Source: Cheiracanthium punctorium
Lineage: Eukaryota > Arthropoda > Arachnida > Araneae > Cheiracanthiidae
Assembly: GCA_038373885.1 (NCBI GenBank)
Contig: JAWZYV010016590.1
Location: forward strand, 620,001-684,000
Length of the DNA: 64,000 nucleotides
Reading direction: 5' to 3'
Shown: positions 44,114 through 55,544 of the stretch, piece after piece
How positions within the stretch are numbered: the first letter of the stretch is position 1
Layout: each line of letters starts with the position of its first letter
Position numbers and translations under genes: made by a program
Notes under the pieces: model-generated
Told to the model about the DNA's origin: nothing
Seen by the model: the letters and a program-made list of their open reading frames with translations, nothing else
Database searches by the model: none

Positions 44114-45837
44114 CAGCTGCGGAAAAAAACGGCCACTTGTACTTATTTGGGCGTCGTTCATCATACAGCAAAGTTACATATACCAATCGTTTACGATTGA
44201 CGTACACTTTAATTTGCTTTGTATAAAAATTGCATAAGGGGCTACCTTCATATTAAAATTCGCACCTACTTTTTTTCCCAATGGCAAACCCTAGATTTCA
44301 CTTCATATTTCAAAGTTTTAGCTCATTTCAACACTTAATACTAATTTTCAATATATTTGAACTGACATTGAGGAAGTTATGATCAGCCAAAATACCCCTC
44401 CCCCTATGTTAAAATATTTTTTCATACTTTAATTCATATCTCACATAATATTGATAGTAAGAAGCTGATTTTTATTCGTACTATTAGAATTAAAAGACCC
44501 AAACATAATTTATTATTATTATAACTTTTAATAAATATTGATATAAATTACGGATTATTAAATTAATATTCAAAAACAGTATGAATAGAGACCTAGTCAA
44601 CTTGCATTGGAAATAGATGCAGAAAGAAAAATTACGTGGCTGTGCGAAATTTCAAATTTTTAACTTCAGTAGTTTAATTTTTATTAAATAAAATGTGTTA
44701 TTTTCATGAGTTAAGACACCGTATATAAATTTATTAAGTGACACTTTTTTGAAAATTGCGTAAAGTGTGCGTAAAATAGATTTCTTTTGCACAAAAATAG
44801 TACCAGTTAGCGGCATTTAAAAAAATGCAAATTTTGAAGCAAACAAATTGGAGGTTCGTACAGCTTGATGGTGATTCTATAAAGCATCTACTGGATCGTC
44901 CGCTGCTATCCCCTTCCCCCCTCCAAGTAAAATATATTTCATTTATAGTATTCGATACAGTGGATTCACGTCTTCCGGTACAACGTCCTATTTCTGGAAA
45001 ACTAACATCCGCAACATTCTAGGCATGAATTCTATCCTTTTTTAATATCTGAAACATCAGGTCTTTGAACTTCCTCATACTTTATCAAACATTCAAAATC
45101 ACATTTTTCTGTCTAATTTTTCATCAAACTATAAACTAAAATACCGCCAAAAGTCTTAATCGCCAACTTACTGCCAAGATTTCAACTTTGGAAATGTTGG
45201 CAGTAAAGAGAACCTTCAAGGAGAACTTCTAAATACTCAATAAGAATTTCGAAATTAGAACGATTTTCAAAATCGTAAGCAATCGTTTTGAATTTTTTCT
45301 TTAACTCAAGTATATAGACCAAGGAAGTTTTGGAGTCACAGTTCATTTGGACTACTGACAAAATATTCTAATTTCTTCCCCCTGACATTCTCACAAAAAA
45401 AAAAAAAAAAAAAAAACTTTAAAAAGTATTTTCTCTCTAAATAATATGTATTTCTTTTAACTATCACGAGCGAAATTAACGGAATATGAAAAGTTCGGAA
45501 CCTACAAATTCCGTTTTCCAATTTTCAGAAAGTCCCTTAAAATTGCGCAAAAAATAATTCGCAATATCTTCGGAAGTTGTCGTAGAAAATTGGTAAAAAA
45601 TTATATTTAGGGTAGTTTGATGGTTTTCTTTCGTTTAATAAAGTCAAATAGGGTGTTGCAATTGAGAAAAACGAAGTTGATGCAGAATTAAATATGAAGA
45701 CGGCCCCTTATGCAAATTAAATTGCTAGTAAATTAAAATATGCATAACTTGCAAACGAATGGTATATATAACTTTGCTGTACGACGAACAACGACCAAAT
45801 AAAGAGCAAGTGGGCGGGCTTTTTTTTCCCGCAGCTG
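44114..45837 (-). mobile_element. Non-autonomous TA-flanked element, copy 2, inverted
   Basis: TA at 44112-44113 and 45838-45839 flank a 1724-bp element with ends CAGCTGCGGAAAAAAAC and CCCGCAGCTG. Its left part matches the complement of the right part of the 13110-15033 copy (AGAAGCTGATTTTTATTCGT; ATGTTAAAATATTTTTTCAT), and its right part the complement of that copy's left part (AAGTTCGGAACCTACAAAT; AGTCCCTTAAAA). It is therefore the same family in opposite orientation, about 200 bp shorter. An A run of about 24 lies near 45400. Confidence 0.75.
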
Positions 45838-46109
45838 TACGTGTATGCAAAAATACGTAAAGTATGTACGTTGGTCATTCTCTCGTGCTTTCTATGTAAA
45901 GGTAAAAAAAAAATCTTATTGGATATGATTTTGACACCTTTGCAAGCAATCATAAAAGCCGTAACCAGTTATTTTACAAAGTTTTTTATTAATGCATGTT
46001 TTAAACACCATATTTTGAGTGTTTTGATATTTAAATGTCTCTTCTTTGGTGCCTCCATGTTCAAGGGGTACTTTCTGTTTGGCTTTTTTTATCTGAATTT
46101 TTTGTCATT

Positions 46110-46230
46110 ACTTTTATACCAGGCAGACCGAGATTATACGGTGCTTAGCGCATGGATTTTTATGATTACGGGTTCGGGATCGACTCCCGATTTAGGCTCG
46201 GCTGTTGATTCGCCCGTCTCTCCATTGGGG
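46110..46230 (+). repeat. tRNA-like SINE head with degenerate box A and box B
   Basis: TATACGGTGCTTAGCGCATGG resembles box A, and GGATCGACTCC at 46177-46187 fits box B (GGWTCGANNCC), with spacing typical of a tRNA-derived Pol III promoter. It continues into a TTTAGGCTCGGCTGTTGATT body and is followed by a G run at about 46226-46243. A functional tRNA is not supported. Confidence 0.45.
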
Positions 46231-46489
46231 GGGGGGGAGGGGGGTAACGTTGGATGCCTATTTTCATAACAAAATGGCTGACAATTCGTACTTTGAAGTG
46301 GTAAATGTCTATAAGAGAAGTACTCACAATTAACAAAACTTTGAACCGAAACATCTGTACACATTCTTTCTTTTATTGGCCAACCTTTACTGTATTTCCC
46401 CATGTGCTTCAAAATATGAAAAGTATATTTGAGTTTCATTTACAGTTTTTTCTGTTACTCCAAGTCTGCACGAGATGTATGTATGCACG

Positions 46490-46640
46490 AGGGGGGTATC
46501 TTTTTGGGGGGAATTTTTAGGGGGCTCTATAGCGTATTGACGTTACATCTGCAGAAAGCCGACGAAAACTCCAGACCGTTCGATCGATAGCCGCGGATAG
46601 GCCCGAATCCGGGAGCTTCACGCTTCAACCATTTACAATG
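46490..46640 (-). repeat. SINE-like fragment, inverted
   Basis: On the minus strand, CGATCGAACGGTCTGGAGTT then TTCTGCAGATGTAACG and AGAGCCCCCTAAAAATTCCC follow the order seen at 37262-37370. Confidence 0.45.
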
Positions 46641-46659
46641 TTCTGTGTCTTATCCACAA

Positions 46660-46700
46660 CTAATAATAATGATAATAATAATAATAATAATAATAAATAA
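46660..46700. repeat. (TAA)n microsatellite
   Basis: TAATAATGATAATAATAATA and onward; a shorter run of the same type is at about 46868-46885. Confidence 0.9.
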
Positions 46701-48304
46701 TTTCTTCTTACATTTCAATGTAAGTAAAACAAACTTTTCTACAGCTCAAAATATACACAGGTGAAATTGTGCGTCCAACTTATAGATCATGTGATCATGC
46801 CCACAGATATTAACGTTTATTTACTTGGGTTCTTTCCTAAAGAAATTTCTGAAAAGCCATAGTGAAGATAATAATAATAATAACGGAATGTGCTCAGTCA
46901 AATCTTTGGTGAAGAAAGCTACCACCTTCAAATTTGTTTATCAATTTATAATGAGTGAAAAATCAAAAATACTCTATGCTTCGCGTACCTTTAAAAACCC
47001 TCTAGATAAATTAGTTTCTCTAAGAAAATATTTTCATCTAGTACAAAAGTGCTTTCTTTTCACTGTAATACACCTTCCATAAACACAGCTTTAATTTTTC
47101 AAGAGGCTATCTTATTTTTCTTTGGTGATTATAGAAAAAAAAGCTGATTTTATAAAAATTAAATTTGAAATTCAGATGAAAGGAGAGGTTCTCTTTCACC
47201 GATAAAATTAAAGTACCCATAGATTTATGTTAAATATTGCTGGCTAAATATTTATTTCTTTAGGCTACTTCTTTATATTATATTTTGCAATTAATTATGT
47301 TTATTGTGATTTTTTTAGATAATAGGAGTTTGAATTTTTTGCTATTTTTATAAAAAAAAAATATCTAGTCAGTACATTTTATGTATGATTTTGTAAAAAG
47401 ACATTAAATATCATTATGAAACTTCTTTAATATGGCACTATAATTTTCTTATTAAATTCTTTTGCATTTATTGCACCTGCTGAAAAATCATGCTTTCTGT
47501 TATCCGCATTATAATATGAGAATACATTGTTCTACACATGGTTTATTTTCTCTTGATATAAAAAAGTATTTGCATATTAGGGAAGTCAGAAAATGACGTT
47601 TTTTTTCATATCTCAACAATTCGCTTAGCCAAATCTGCTGACGCTAACTTAACAAAATTTAGCAGATATGTGAAGGTGCTAGATTAGACGGCATTTTCCA
47701 AAATCCGTAACCTATAGCTGGCAGGGGGTCGAACATTTTCTTTTCACATATGTCTCTCAAAATGAAAGACAAAGAAACATTCGTAAATTCCTTACTGTAA
47801 AATGCAGCACTCAAGAATACCTAATAACCAATTGCAAGACATTTCGAAATTTGTCCTCCAAGTAGGGTAGACGGATCTACTTCCTGTAATTCACAAATGT
47901 TTTTTAGAAGAAAAAAAAATTATAGTATTCCTGCAAAAATATAGTAAATATGAATCCCATTTTTAGGCACAGCTTGTTTGTAGTAAAAATCTTCTTGAAA
48001 ATATATTTGTTTAAATTTGACGTAAGAAACGACATTATTTTCCCGTACACCTAGTATATACGCAGGACGCTCGTTTATTCAAACTAAACGTTTTCGGTAA
48101 AAAGTTTGAATTATCCGATGTTAAGAGAAAATATAACTTAAGACTGTTTTTTTTTTAATTCTAAGAAAATCGATAACAAATGAACAAATGACATGAATGT
48201 TGTTTAGTCTTAACAAATGACTAAAACTAGCAGTCAGCAGTATATTTCATGCAACTTTCAGAAATTCATAAGCACAAAACTGCCTTCAAAAATTGGAACT
48301 CCTA
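46701..48304. other. Intergenic, no gene seen
   Basis: AT-rich, no supported gene. An open frame at 46825-47082 (85 codons) lacks recognisable motifs. Confidence 0.5.
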
Positions 48305-48547
48305 CACTGTAAGAAACACCTGTAATTTTACCACAGATATTGTTGTAAAATAATACAGCACAAGTGCTGCAGCTTTGGAAGGAAGCACTGTTTGTTCTAA
48401 ATCCACTCACGAAATGACGTAATGGCGTTGATTAGCCAATTGCAAAGAACCTAGAACAGCAAATTGGCACAGTCTTTACATACAACGTGCTAGCGTTGCG
48501 TTTACCCACACGCTGTGCTGTAATTCAGGAAAATATTTTTTTCAGTG
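48305..48547. mobile_element. Small TA-flanked MITE, 243 bp
   Basis: TA at 48303-48304 and 48548-48549 flank CACTGTAAGAAACACCTGTAA and, as the complement of the right end, CACTGAAAAAAATATTTTCC. Inverted matches continue through TGTAATTTTACC/CTGAATTACAGC and ACAGCACAAG-type blocks. The body is less AT-rich than its flanks. Confidence 0.5.
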
Positions 48548-48549
48548 TA

Positions 48550-49463
48550 TAAGGTTCATTTTTAATATTATTTCTTAGTACAACTTATAAAGAGACATTC
48601 TAAAATTTTCCAAGTCTCTAGCGCAGTTAATTTTTTTTTTTTTTTAACCAGTTCAAAAGTTGCATGATATCTAAAAGAACAGCTTTAAGCATTGATAAGA
48701 AATGGACAGTAGGGCAATAGCCGCTAACGTTTAGCTGAAAAGCAATTGTCTAGGAATGCAGGCGTGTGCCTCTTCACATAGAAAAAAAAGTAAGATTCTG
48801 ACACACAAAATAGTAAACGCAGAGTGTACTTTCTCCGTTAAACCAGGGAAAAGCATATCTTTTGTCAAATTTTTAGTTCGAATCAACCGAAGCGATAAAA
48901 ATTTAGTTCGAATTAATGCGATATTTTTTACATTAATCGCAGTACAAGTTTCGGGGGGCTTTTGGATTAGTTTGAATTAACGAATTCGAATTAACGATTG
49001 TCCACGGTTTTTTGACCTCTAACTCTACTCGGCAGAGTTTTTATTATTTCAATTAAAACGCTTGAATGAAATTTGAGATTCTTTAAAAGATGTATTACTT
49101 GTACAGGAAAACTTGAATTTTTTGTTCCCATTTCAGTATATAAATACTTTTCACTCCGTGATAGAGTAAATCTGATCCTGAGGAAATTTGCTAATGTTCT
49201 ACAATGCAGCAAGTAAAACCAGCGCATTAAATACCTTTCTCAATTTTCAGTTTAAAAAAACATTTTTGATAGTTCTGCTTTACTGCAGACTGAAGGAATG
49301 TTGGAATGTAATGTAAAATTATACAGCAAAAACCTAAAACGAAGCCAATAATACACATGTCAGGTTTGATGGCATATTAAACTAAGAAAAAAATATTCAA
49401 AGATAGTGATATTATATAGTGATATTCAAAGGGAGTACCCAAACATCCCCCTGGCTTTATTTA
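48550..49463. other. Intergenic, no gene seen
   Basis: No supported gene. TTCGAATTAACGATTG and ATTCAAACTAAACG-type motifs at about 48075 and 48960-48995 are mildly reminiscent of pogo/Tigger ends but are too degenerate to call. Confidence 0.4.
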
Positions 49464-49650
49464 TTACCTTATGTAAGAAATGGGAATATGCATAGTTAGG
49501 GAATGATCTAAAACAGTTTGAAGGGTTTTTATAAGTATTTAAAGTAACTGTGTGTTTCAAAAAGTCATCTATATACGCTATTTCACAAGAGGAAATTTTC
49601 TCTTACACGAAAGGTCTTCGAACGTATCCCTCGCGTAAGTCTAATCTCCG
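49464..49650 (+). repeat. Dispersed ~190-bp repeat, copy 2
   Basis: Same-orientation relative of 32811-33000: ATCTAAAACAGTTTGAAGGG, TTATAAGTATTTAAAGTAAC, CTATTTCACAAGAGGAAATT and AAAGGTCTTCGAACG. Confidence 0.55.
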
Positions 49651-49817
49651 TTGTACTCCGAATTAAAAACTATGTTTTTAATTAATTAATTAATATTTTA
49701 TAGCAGCTTTCCCCGGACTACAGATTTAGAATCAGGTAACTAGGATAAGATTTTTCCAGTTTTCTTTTAAATTAGAACTGAAATCTAACAGATAGAAATG
49801 TTTACATGTAGCTGTAC

Positions 49818-50570
49818 ATTGAAACTTCTATGAGCGACCACCTCTATTAAGCGACCCAGCCCCTTCAACGACTCATTTTTTGAGGCATCGATTTCTTAAC
49901 CTATCTACTTAATGTATAAAGATCCTCTAGAGGAGACCGGAAAACCCTCTATAAGCGACCGGACCCGGTTCCCTGTCCGAAAATTTTCTTCCATTCTTTT
50001 GGAAGAAAAGCAAACACAAATCACATTCCGAACCAGTCGTTCTACTGCGTGTACGACAGCATGTGCAAGTACACGTTCGCATCACGTACAAATCTTGTAG
50101 GTTACAGAAGAAACATGTCTAAGAAACGAGTGTATTTTACTGTTCGAGGAGCGCATTGGCGTGTTTTCGGGATGAGAAATTTTCGAGTCACACGAAAAAG
50201 GAAATTTGGAGAGGAAGTTGGCGGTTACTTTTTGTTGTAGGAGAACCCAAAAAGCAAATTTTAAAGCAAATAGATTTTATTATGTCTAATTCAGAATATA
50301 GGAAAAATATCAGGTTAAATGCGCCTTCGTCAGATGTAAAAATTAGAGTAGAGAGAGAAGTACTCTCGGAGATAGAAAACAAAATGAAACAATATAAAAT
50401 TTCTAAATATTTTGCTAAAATTTAACTTTTGAAAATATGCTTGTATAATTATTTATGTATCAGTAGCAATTCCATGAATAACAAAACAAACAGTGTTTGT
50501 AGATTTTTTTTTCCTTGGCTACCAAATGTTTATACTTCTTTGAGCGACCACCTCACTTCACGACCGAATT
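49818..50570 (+). mobile_element. Decayed pogo/Tigger-type element
   Basis: CATTGAAACTTCTATGAGCG then ACCACCTCTATTAAGCGACC (49818-49856) is typical of pogo/Tigger terminal regions; CCCTCTATAAGCGACCGG recurs at about 49944. At 50531 CTTCTTTGAGCGACCACCTC recurs in direct rather than inverted orientation, so the right end is rearranged or belongs to a neighbouring copy. Confidence 0.5.
50115..50425 (+). pseudogene. Possible pogo/Tigger transposase N-terminus, frameshifted
   Basis: Pogo/Tigger transposases begin with a CENP-B-like DNA-binding domain. An ATG at 50115 gives MSKKRVYFT; after a frame change the next bases read EERIGVF, together like the usual start of these proteins (basic stretch then LEE+I.VI). 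A later segment reads VGEPKKQILKQIDFIMSNSE, resembling the FGVGKTQI..IL..K..I region that ends the first helix-turn-helix. No catalytic domain was found. The terminal repeats around it support the call, but the protein evidence alone is weak. Confidence 0.4.
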
Positions 50571-52344
50571 TTCGCGGAACGAAGGCTGGTCACTCCCGAG
50601 AAATTTCCCTGTTATTTCGAAAAGTATTTCAACGTCTTCAAGAAGAAACTCAAACTCGCCAAATGGGACCATTCAGAGCCAAATCTTTTCCAGCGACTGT
50701 ATGCGTTTCCTTTTCACTCCGCTCTCGCTTCTTGAATGAAGAGATTTTTCATTCAGCCGGATAGATCAATAGGAAGATGATAAACTCACCCAAGTTAGAT
50801 CAAGGGAGGAAGCATGGTGCAAGCGGGGGTAGCGATGACCAGAAGATTAGAGGGGTGGGGGTCCGAGAGAGGAAGTAATATTTGTTGGCAGCAGAACTTC
50901 TTCTTCGAAAAATCATTTGAGGATATCCGGAGTTTGATTGAATTCTCAGGAAATTCGTTTATAGAAAATTCTTACGAAATTCTAGAGAAAAAAATGTATA
51001 TATGTATTGCAGAAGAAAGGATGAACGGTACAGATAATGAAAAAAAATCTTAAAATAGTTAAATAGCACAAAAATCAAAAGATTTATTTCAAAAATTGTC
51101 ATACTTATGAATGATTAAAAGAATTCTACATATAATTAAATGAATACAAAAAAGTCACATTTAAAACTAAAATCTCAATCACCTAATAGTAAGAAAAAGT
51201 ATGTATATAAATTAAATTATTCTTAAAGAAATGTATTTTGATGTAAAAAGATTGTATCTACATGCACTAACATAAAATTTTAGAAATTTTATAATTGTTA
51301 TTAAAAAGAAGTCACTAATACATTAATTATGATACTGTTTATAAATCTGGGTATGCAAATTTAGTATGCAAAAGTAATTTAAAGTAAAGTAAGTTCTTAC
51401 GGGTCTTACACCTACAGTTTTGCTAACTGGGCAAAATTGGGACATTGCAAGAAAATTGGTTCCATTACGTGAAAAAGCGCATGATACCCCATGAGTGTGA
51501 TACATTTGTCTTCTTTGTTCCACAAAACACTTCTTTGTACTTCAAATCTATATTATGATTGCCTACCAAATCAGTTTTACAATCTTCGTCAGACATATTC
51601 TAACTATATTTCACCTTCATTTACAAGAACAACTTTAAGGCACTATTTAATATTCCTAATAATAGGCAGTAGCCTATTAAATGGCAGGGTTTGGATAATT
51701 CTCGCCAGATAGAGGAGATAACGCCAAGCTGGGTTCCGTTTGGGAAACTTATTTTTTGACGGCAAACTTGGCAGTAAATCGCCAAAAAATGACCAACATC
51801 GGCGATTTTTTTTTTACTCCGCTGCTATCTGGCAACCATTAAAAAGTGATTCGCAATTTCTTTGAGTAGATAAAAATTCGTGTCTGAAGAGCATTCCAAT
51901 GCTAAAAAAGTTTTATTGATCATTTAATTTTTTTTCAACTTACACACTTTACGCAAAATCTCAAAATGCAGAAGCCTACTTTCTTAAGTGACATGCAACC
52001 TTCACTTTATTCGTTTGCGACATTTAACGTTATGAAAGAAGTAAAAAGCGTCACAGACTAACGTTTTTATGCAGGTCCTTTTTGAATCCCCAGTGAAAGA
52101 ATTTATTTGAAATTACAGAATTGTAATATTTGAATCACTGTACAAAAAAAAAAAAAAAAAAAAAAAGAGAGAGAGAGAGAGAAAAGAAAAGTCTCAGTTT
52201 ATGCATATCTTGCGTTATTAAGTATGTTTTATATATTACTACCTATCACTTAGAACTATACGCATATCGCTTGGAACACCATTGAAATAGAAAAGAAATC
52301 TTTACATAGGACCCTTATGGATAAACGAAATTTTATCTTAAAAA
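50571..52344. other. Intergenic, no gene seen; A/GA tract
   Basis: AT-rich. TTGGCGA-like motifs at about 51724-51815; poly-A followed by (GA)n at about 52145-52185. No supported gene. Confidence 0.5.
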
Positions 52345-52530
52345 AGTTCGGTACTTACGTATAATCACAGTGGTCATTTTAGCCAAAATATTTTTTCGTA
52401 AAGTAAGCTGGCAAACTGCTGCCAATCGTATCCTGAACAATCAATAATTTCATGTGCCCGACATTTATATTGGCGAAAAATCGCTCATCATGGCGGACCG
52501 CCGTTATAATACGTAAGTACCAAAAGTTCA
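52345..52530. repeat. Inverted repeat next to transposase relic
   Basis: GTTCGGTACTTACGTATAA at about 52347-52365 and its imperfect complement TTATAATACGTAAGTACC at about 52504-52521 face each other across about 140 bp. It abuts the stop codon of the relic on its right. Confidence 0.6.
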
Positions 52531-52764
52531 TTTGAATTTTTCGCGATCAGTGGCAGCGTATGCGATTGTGATGCTCTGGCGTAAATATTTTAAATCATGA
52601 GGCAAAGGGGGCACGGACACACGATATTTTATGTAATCCCATAAAAAATTGCATGGAGGTAGGTCCGGAGAGCAAGATGGCCACGGAAGAAGGCGATTTT
52701 CGTCGTCAGAACCTCGACCAATCCAACGACGAGGAAGAACAAGAGTTGTAATGTTTCTTTCTCC
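52528..52764 (-). pseudogene. Mariner-like transposase C-terminal relic
   Basis: On the minus strand an open segment ending at the TGA at 52528-52530 reads LPRRWIGRG, then LPWPSCSPDLPPCNFLWDYI and KYRVSVPPLPHDL, ending ATDREKFK. This matches the C-terminal end of Tc1/mariner-superfamily transposases whose landmark is WPPRSPDLTPCDFFLWGY..VYVPPLP. The final catalytic position appears as Asn (PCNFLW) where Asp is expected, so even the retained part has lost a key residue. The upstream two thirds of the gene are absent; a short CTTGTTACTGTATTGGTAA repeat and TA microsatellite lie there instead. A possible element end, complement CACGGTGTGTGAGAAAC, is near 52902-52918. Confidence 0.75.
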
Positions 52765-52918
52765 AACAAAGTCAACTTGTTACTGTATTGGTAAGTGTAC
52801 TTGTAAAGTACTTGTAAGTGTACTTGTTACTGTATTGGTAAAGTCAACTTGTTACTGTATTGGTAATATATTATTTTTTCATAAGCCTTCCAAACCTGGG
52901 AGAAGTTTCTCACACACC

Positions 52919-52951
<33 letters not shown>
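52765..52951. repeat. Short tandem repeats and (TA)n
   Basis: CTTGTTACTGTATTGGTAA-type units recur at about 52780, 52826 and 52849, followed by (TA)n at 52921-52951 into which the LTR element is inserted. Confidence 0.8.
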
Positions 52952-52956
<5 letters not shown>

Positions 52957-53434
52957 CGTCAGATATTTCAGTAAAGTTCCAGAGTTAAGGCAGGTAAAAC
53001 GGTTTATTAAACATTATCTTTAAGTTACAATATAGAGTGAGAAGAGGAGAGGGGGAGACGGGTACAAAAATCAGCGTGGACAAATTAAGCAGTTCCAGTG
53101 GCAGAAGTCTCTCGATTTTCGATGTGCGGGAGTATTTACGCTTACCACACCACGTGGTTTGCGAAGACATAACTCCGCCTATCTCTTATCTCTGATCGAA
53201 CCACACACATTTACCAACTTGACCCGCATCCGGGGCTACAAAGGCGTGGGGACACGTGTAGACTCTAAAGAACTCAGAATCGACGGCCTGATGTCTGACA
53301 AATAACAAAATAAGTAAAACATAGCTCCAGAGCGCGCGTGGCAAGTATGACAGGAAAGCAAAACTTACAGTGAAAGTACCCGCTTGAACAATACCCAAAC
53401 TAGTAAAACCCAAATTACCTTTTTATACATTACA
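52952..53434 (-). repeat. 3' LTR
   Basis: 483 bp; differs from the other LTR by about four substitutions, one single-base indel and the terminal base, i.e. about 99% identical by eye. On the minus strand an AATAAA polyadenylation signal lies at 53003-53008 and TATAAAAAGG close to the 5' edge of the LTR. Confidence 0.88.
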
Positions 53435-55544
53435 ATATCCCCCCCGGCAAAAGAAGTCTGACGAGCAATATCATTGAGGTGGCCAGTCTCTCACTTGCGA
53501 GTCAGACGTCCTTGCATCCTAATCTTAAAACTGCGAACTAATCTAATTTTCAAGTTTAGACATCTAAAATTTTTGTGACTAGAATTCTGGAGTTATGCTG
53601 TACAACACTTGAGGGGCAGGATGCAGTTTCTAAAATTTGACAAAACATAATGATGCAATAGTACGAAAATCTTAAAATAAAAATAAAACAATGAGTGCGC
53701 ACAATCTTTTTTTCAAAATATCACAAGTAAAATAATTACAACCTAGGTGGGATACAATAATACTGTACAACAATATAGTAATGTAATTAAACAAAATGGC
53801 TAAACATGGCTGACATTTATTTTCTTTGGCAAATACTTATGGCTTTGGCTTGCATGGCATACAGTGAATGGAATGAAAATAACTTGGAAAAATGGAGTTG
53901 GCAAAATGGAGTAAATTATGTGTAAAGGCAATGTAAAAAAAATGTAAAAATGTGCGTAGTGTGTAGAAAATTTCGAAAACCATAGCTGTGAAATAGCAGT
54001 ATTAACAGGAACGCTTGCTAGAAGAATTTTTCGAGGTAATACAATAAATGATAGCCTGCATGAGGTACTGCATTTATGTGACCTGACATTTTTTTTATTT
54101 CTAGCAATGTCTTGTTGTACTTTCTTATTTGGTTATTACTAGTACTTCTTAACAATCTGAGGGCGCATACTCTCCTCAGAGGTTTTATTACTAGTTAACG
54201 GTCTAGGCAAATTTAAATTTTATTACATGAAAAAAAAATGGTTGGCATCATTATTCAATAAAGGAAATAATATACGATCATTTTGGCACACAAAAATTTT
54301 ACACAGTAACTATTCAAAATAAAACATATACATTTAAGCAAACCTAATATAATACAAGAAAATTTTTTATTTACATTAACACAATAAGTATTTGTTGTTT
54401 TCATTTAAGTTATCGTACCCGGGTGAATGAATTTGTCATAAATTTTCAAGTGACTTTTCAGTGAATAAAATGACACAATCTCAAGTAAATTAGAATTTGT
54501 CTCAAGTTGAGAGTCCCAATCGGTAAGTCATTTCAAGTAAATAATCAAATGAATCTAAACTACGTCATAGTATGCAAATAACAAAAATTCAAATTTCAAA
54601 TCTTCAGGAAATATAGGTAATGCAGTAGTAATTTAAGCATTAATTTAATAATAGTAAGACCCGTATAAAACTTCAATTGAAATAAAATATTTAATAACAC
54701 AATTCAATTGTAAACTTACCTTAATGAAATACTATATTAATTAAAACAAGCGCGGATATATCAATACAAACTTTTTTTCTTTCTTTCTTTCTTTTTTTTT
54801 ATCAACATTAAAATAGCACCTTTAAAATAACACACACAACTGATAATCATTTAAATATAATACTCTAATGTTCACTTCAACTCTGAAACTAAAATTCGCT
54901 TACTTTTACGAAAGAAATTGATATCCACAAATTAAAATCATCATCCCTCAACGATAAACAAAACACACACACAAAAAAAAATCTTCTCTCACAAGTTCAA
55001 TGGAGGCAGGGGAGTTTCGGTCAACCTAAGTTATACGCACAAAAACAAATATATTCGGCACGGAGAAAAGGGGGAAATAATTCACCAGTTGCACACACTT
55101 CTCGTGGGGACCTGTTGGGTGCAGAAGTAATGATGACAAGAGTTTCTCTTGGTTTGCGGCGAATGTGCGAAGAAGAAAAAATGAATTAGGAGGCGCCGAT
55201 TTCTGTATAGTGAGCGCTGCAGAAATACGGCATAGGCTGTTCATCAATGCAGACGTTCTTCCATTTCGGCATTAACGGCGTAGAACGTGCAGGATGTTCT
55301 GTGAAGTACTTCAGAAGATTACCTGACTCATCAGTCGGTGTTGAAATCTTCCAGAGCAGGGCTCGACGAAGTTGGCCGGCGGAGAGCGGACTCAAGGGAG
55401 TAGGCCATCGGCTGGTCGGCGAAGGGGCGCGCTGCATCTCCTGCGAACGGTGGGCGATGAACCCGTCTCCCGGACTATTGAGCGTTAATTTTTTACAATT
55501 TAAAATTTTTAATTGGCACACAGGCAATCATCCTGTCGACTATT
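53435..55544 (-). other. Internal region of the LTR element, no recognisable gag-pol
   Basis: AT-rich with scattered stops on both strands. The part nearest the 5' LTR (55020-55530) is GC-richer and contains open frames on the minus strand (55186-55527 and 55026-55247) that match no family I know; the first starts only about 18 nt from the LTR, where a primer-binding site would be expected, so it is doubtful as a gene. Confidence 0.6.

Noticed and set aside
46134..46439. 101-codon minus-strand frame with Pro-rich segment
   Set aside because: The Pro run comes from the G tract at 46226-46243 within a SINE-like region.
53186..53413. 75-codon minus-strand frame with a signal-like start
   Set aside because: Lies wholly within the LTR and is interrupted in the other LTR copy by an indel.
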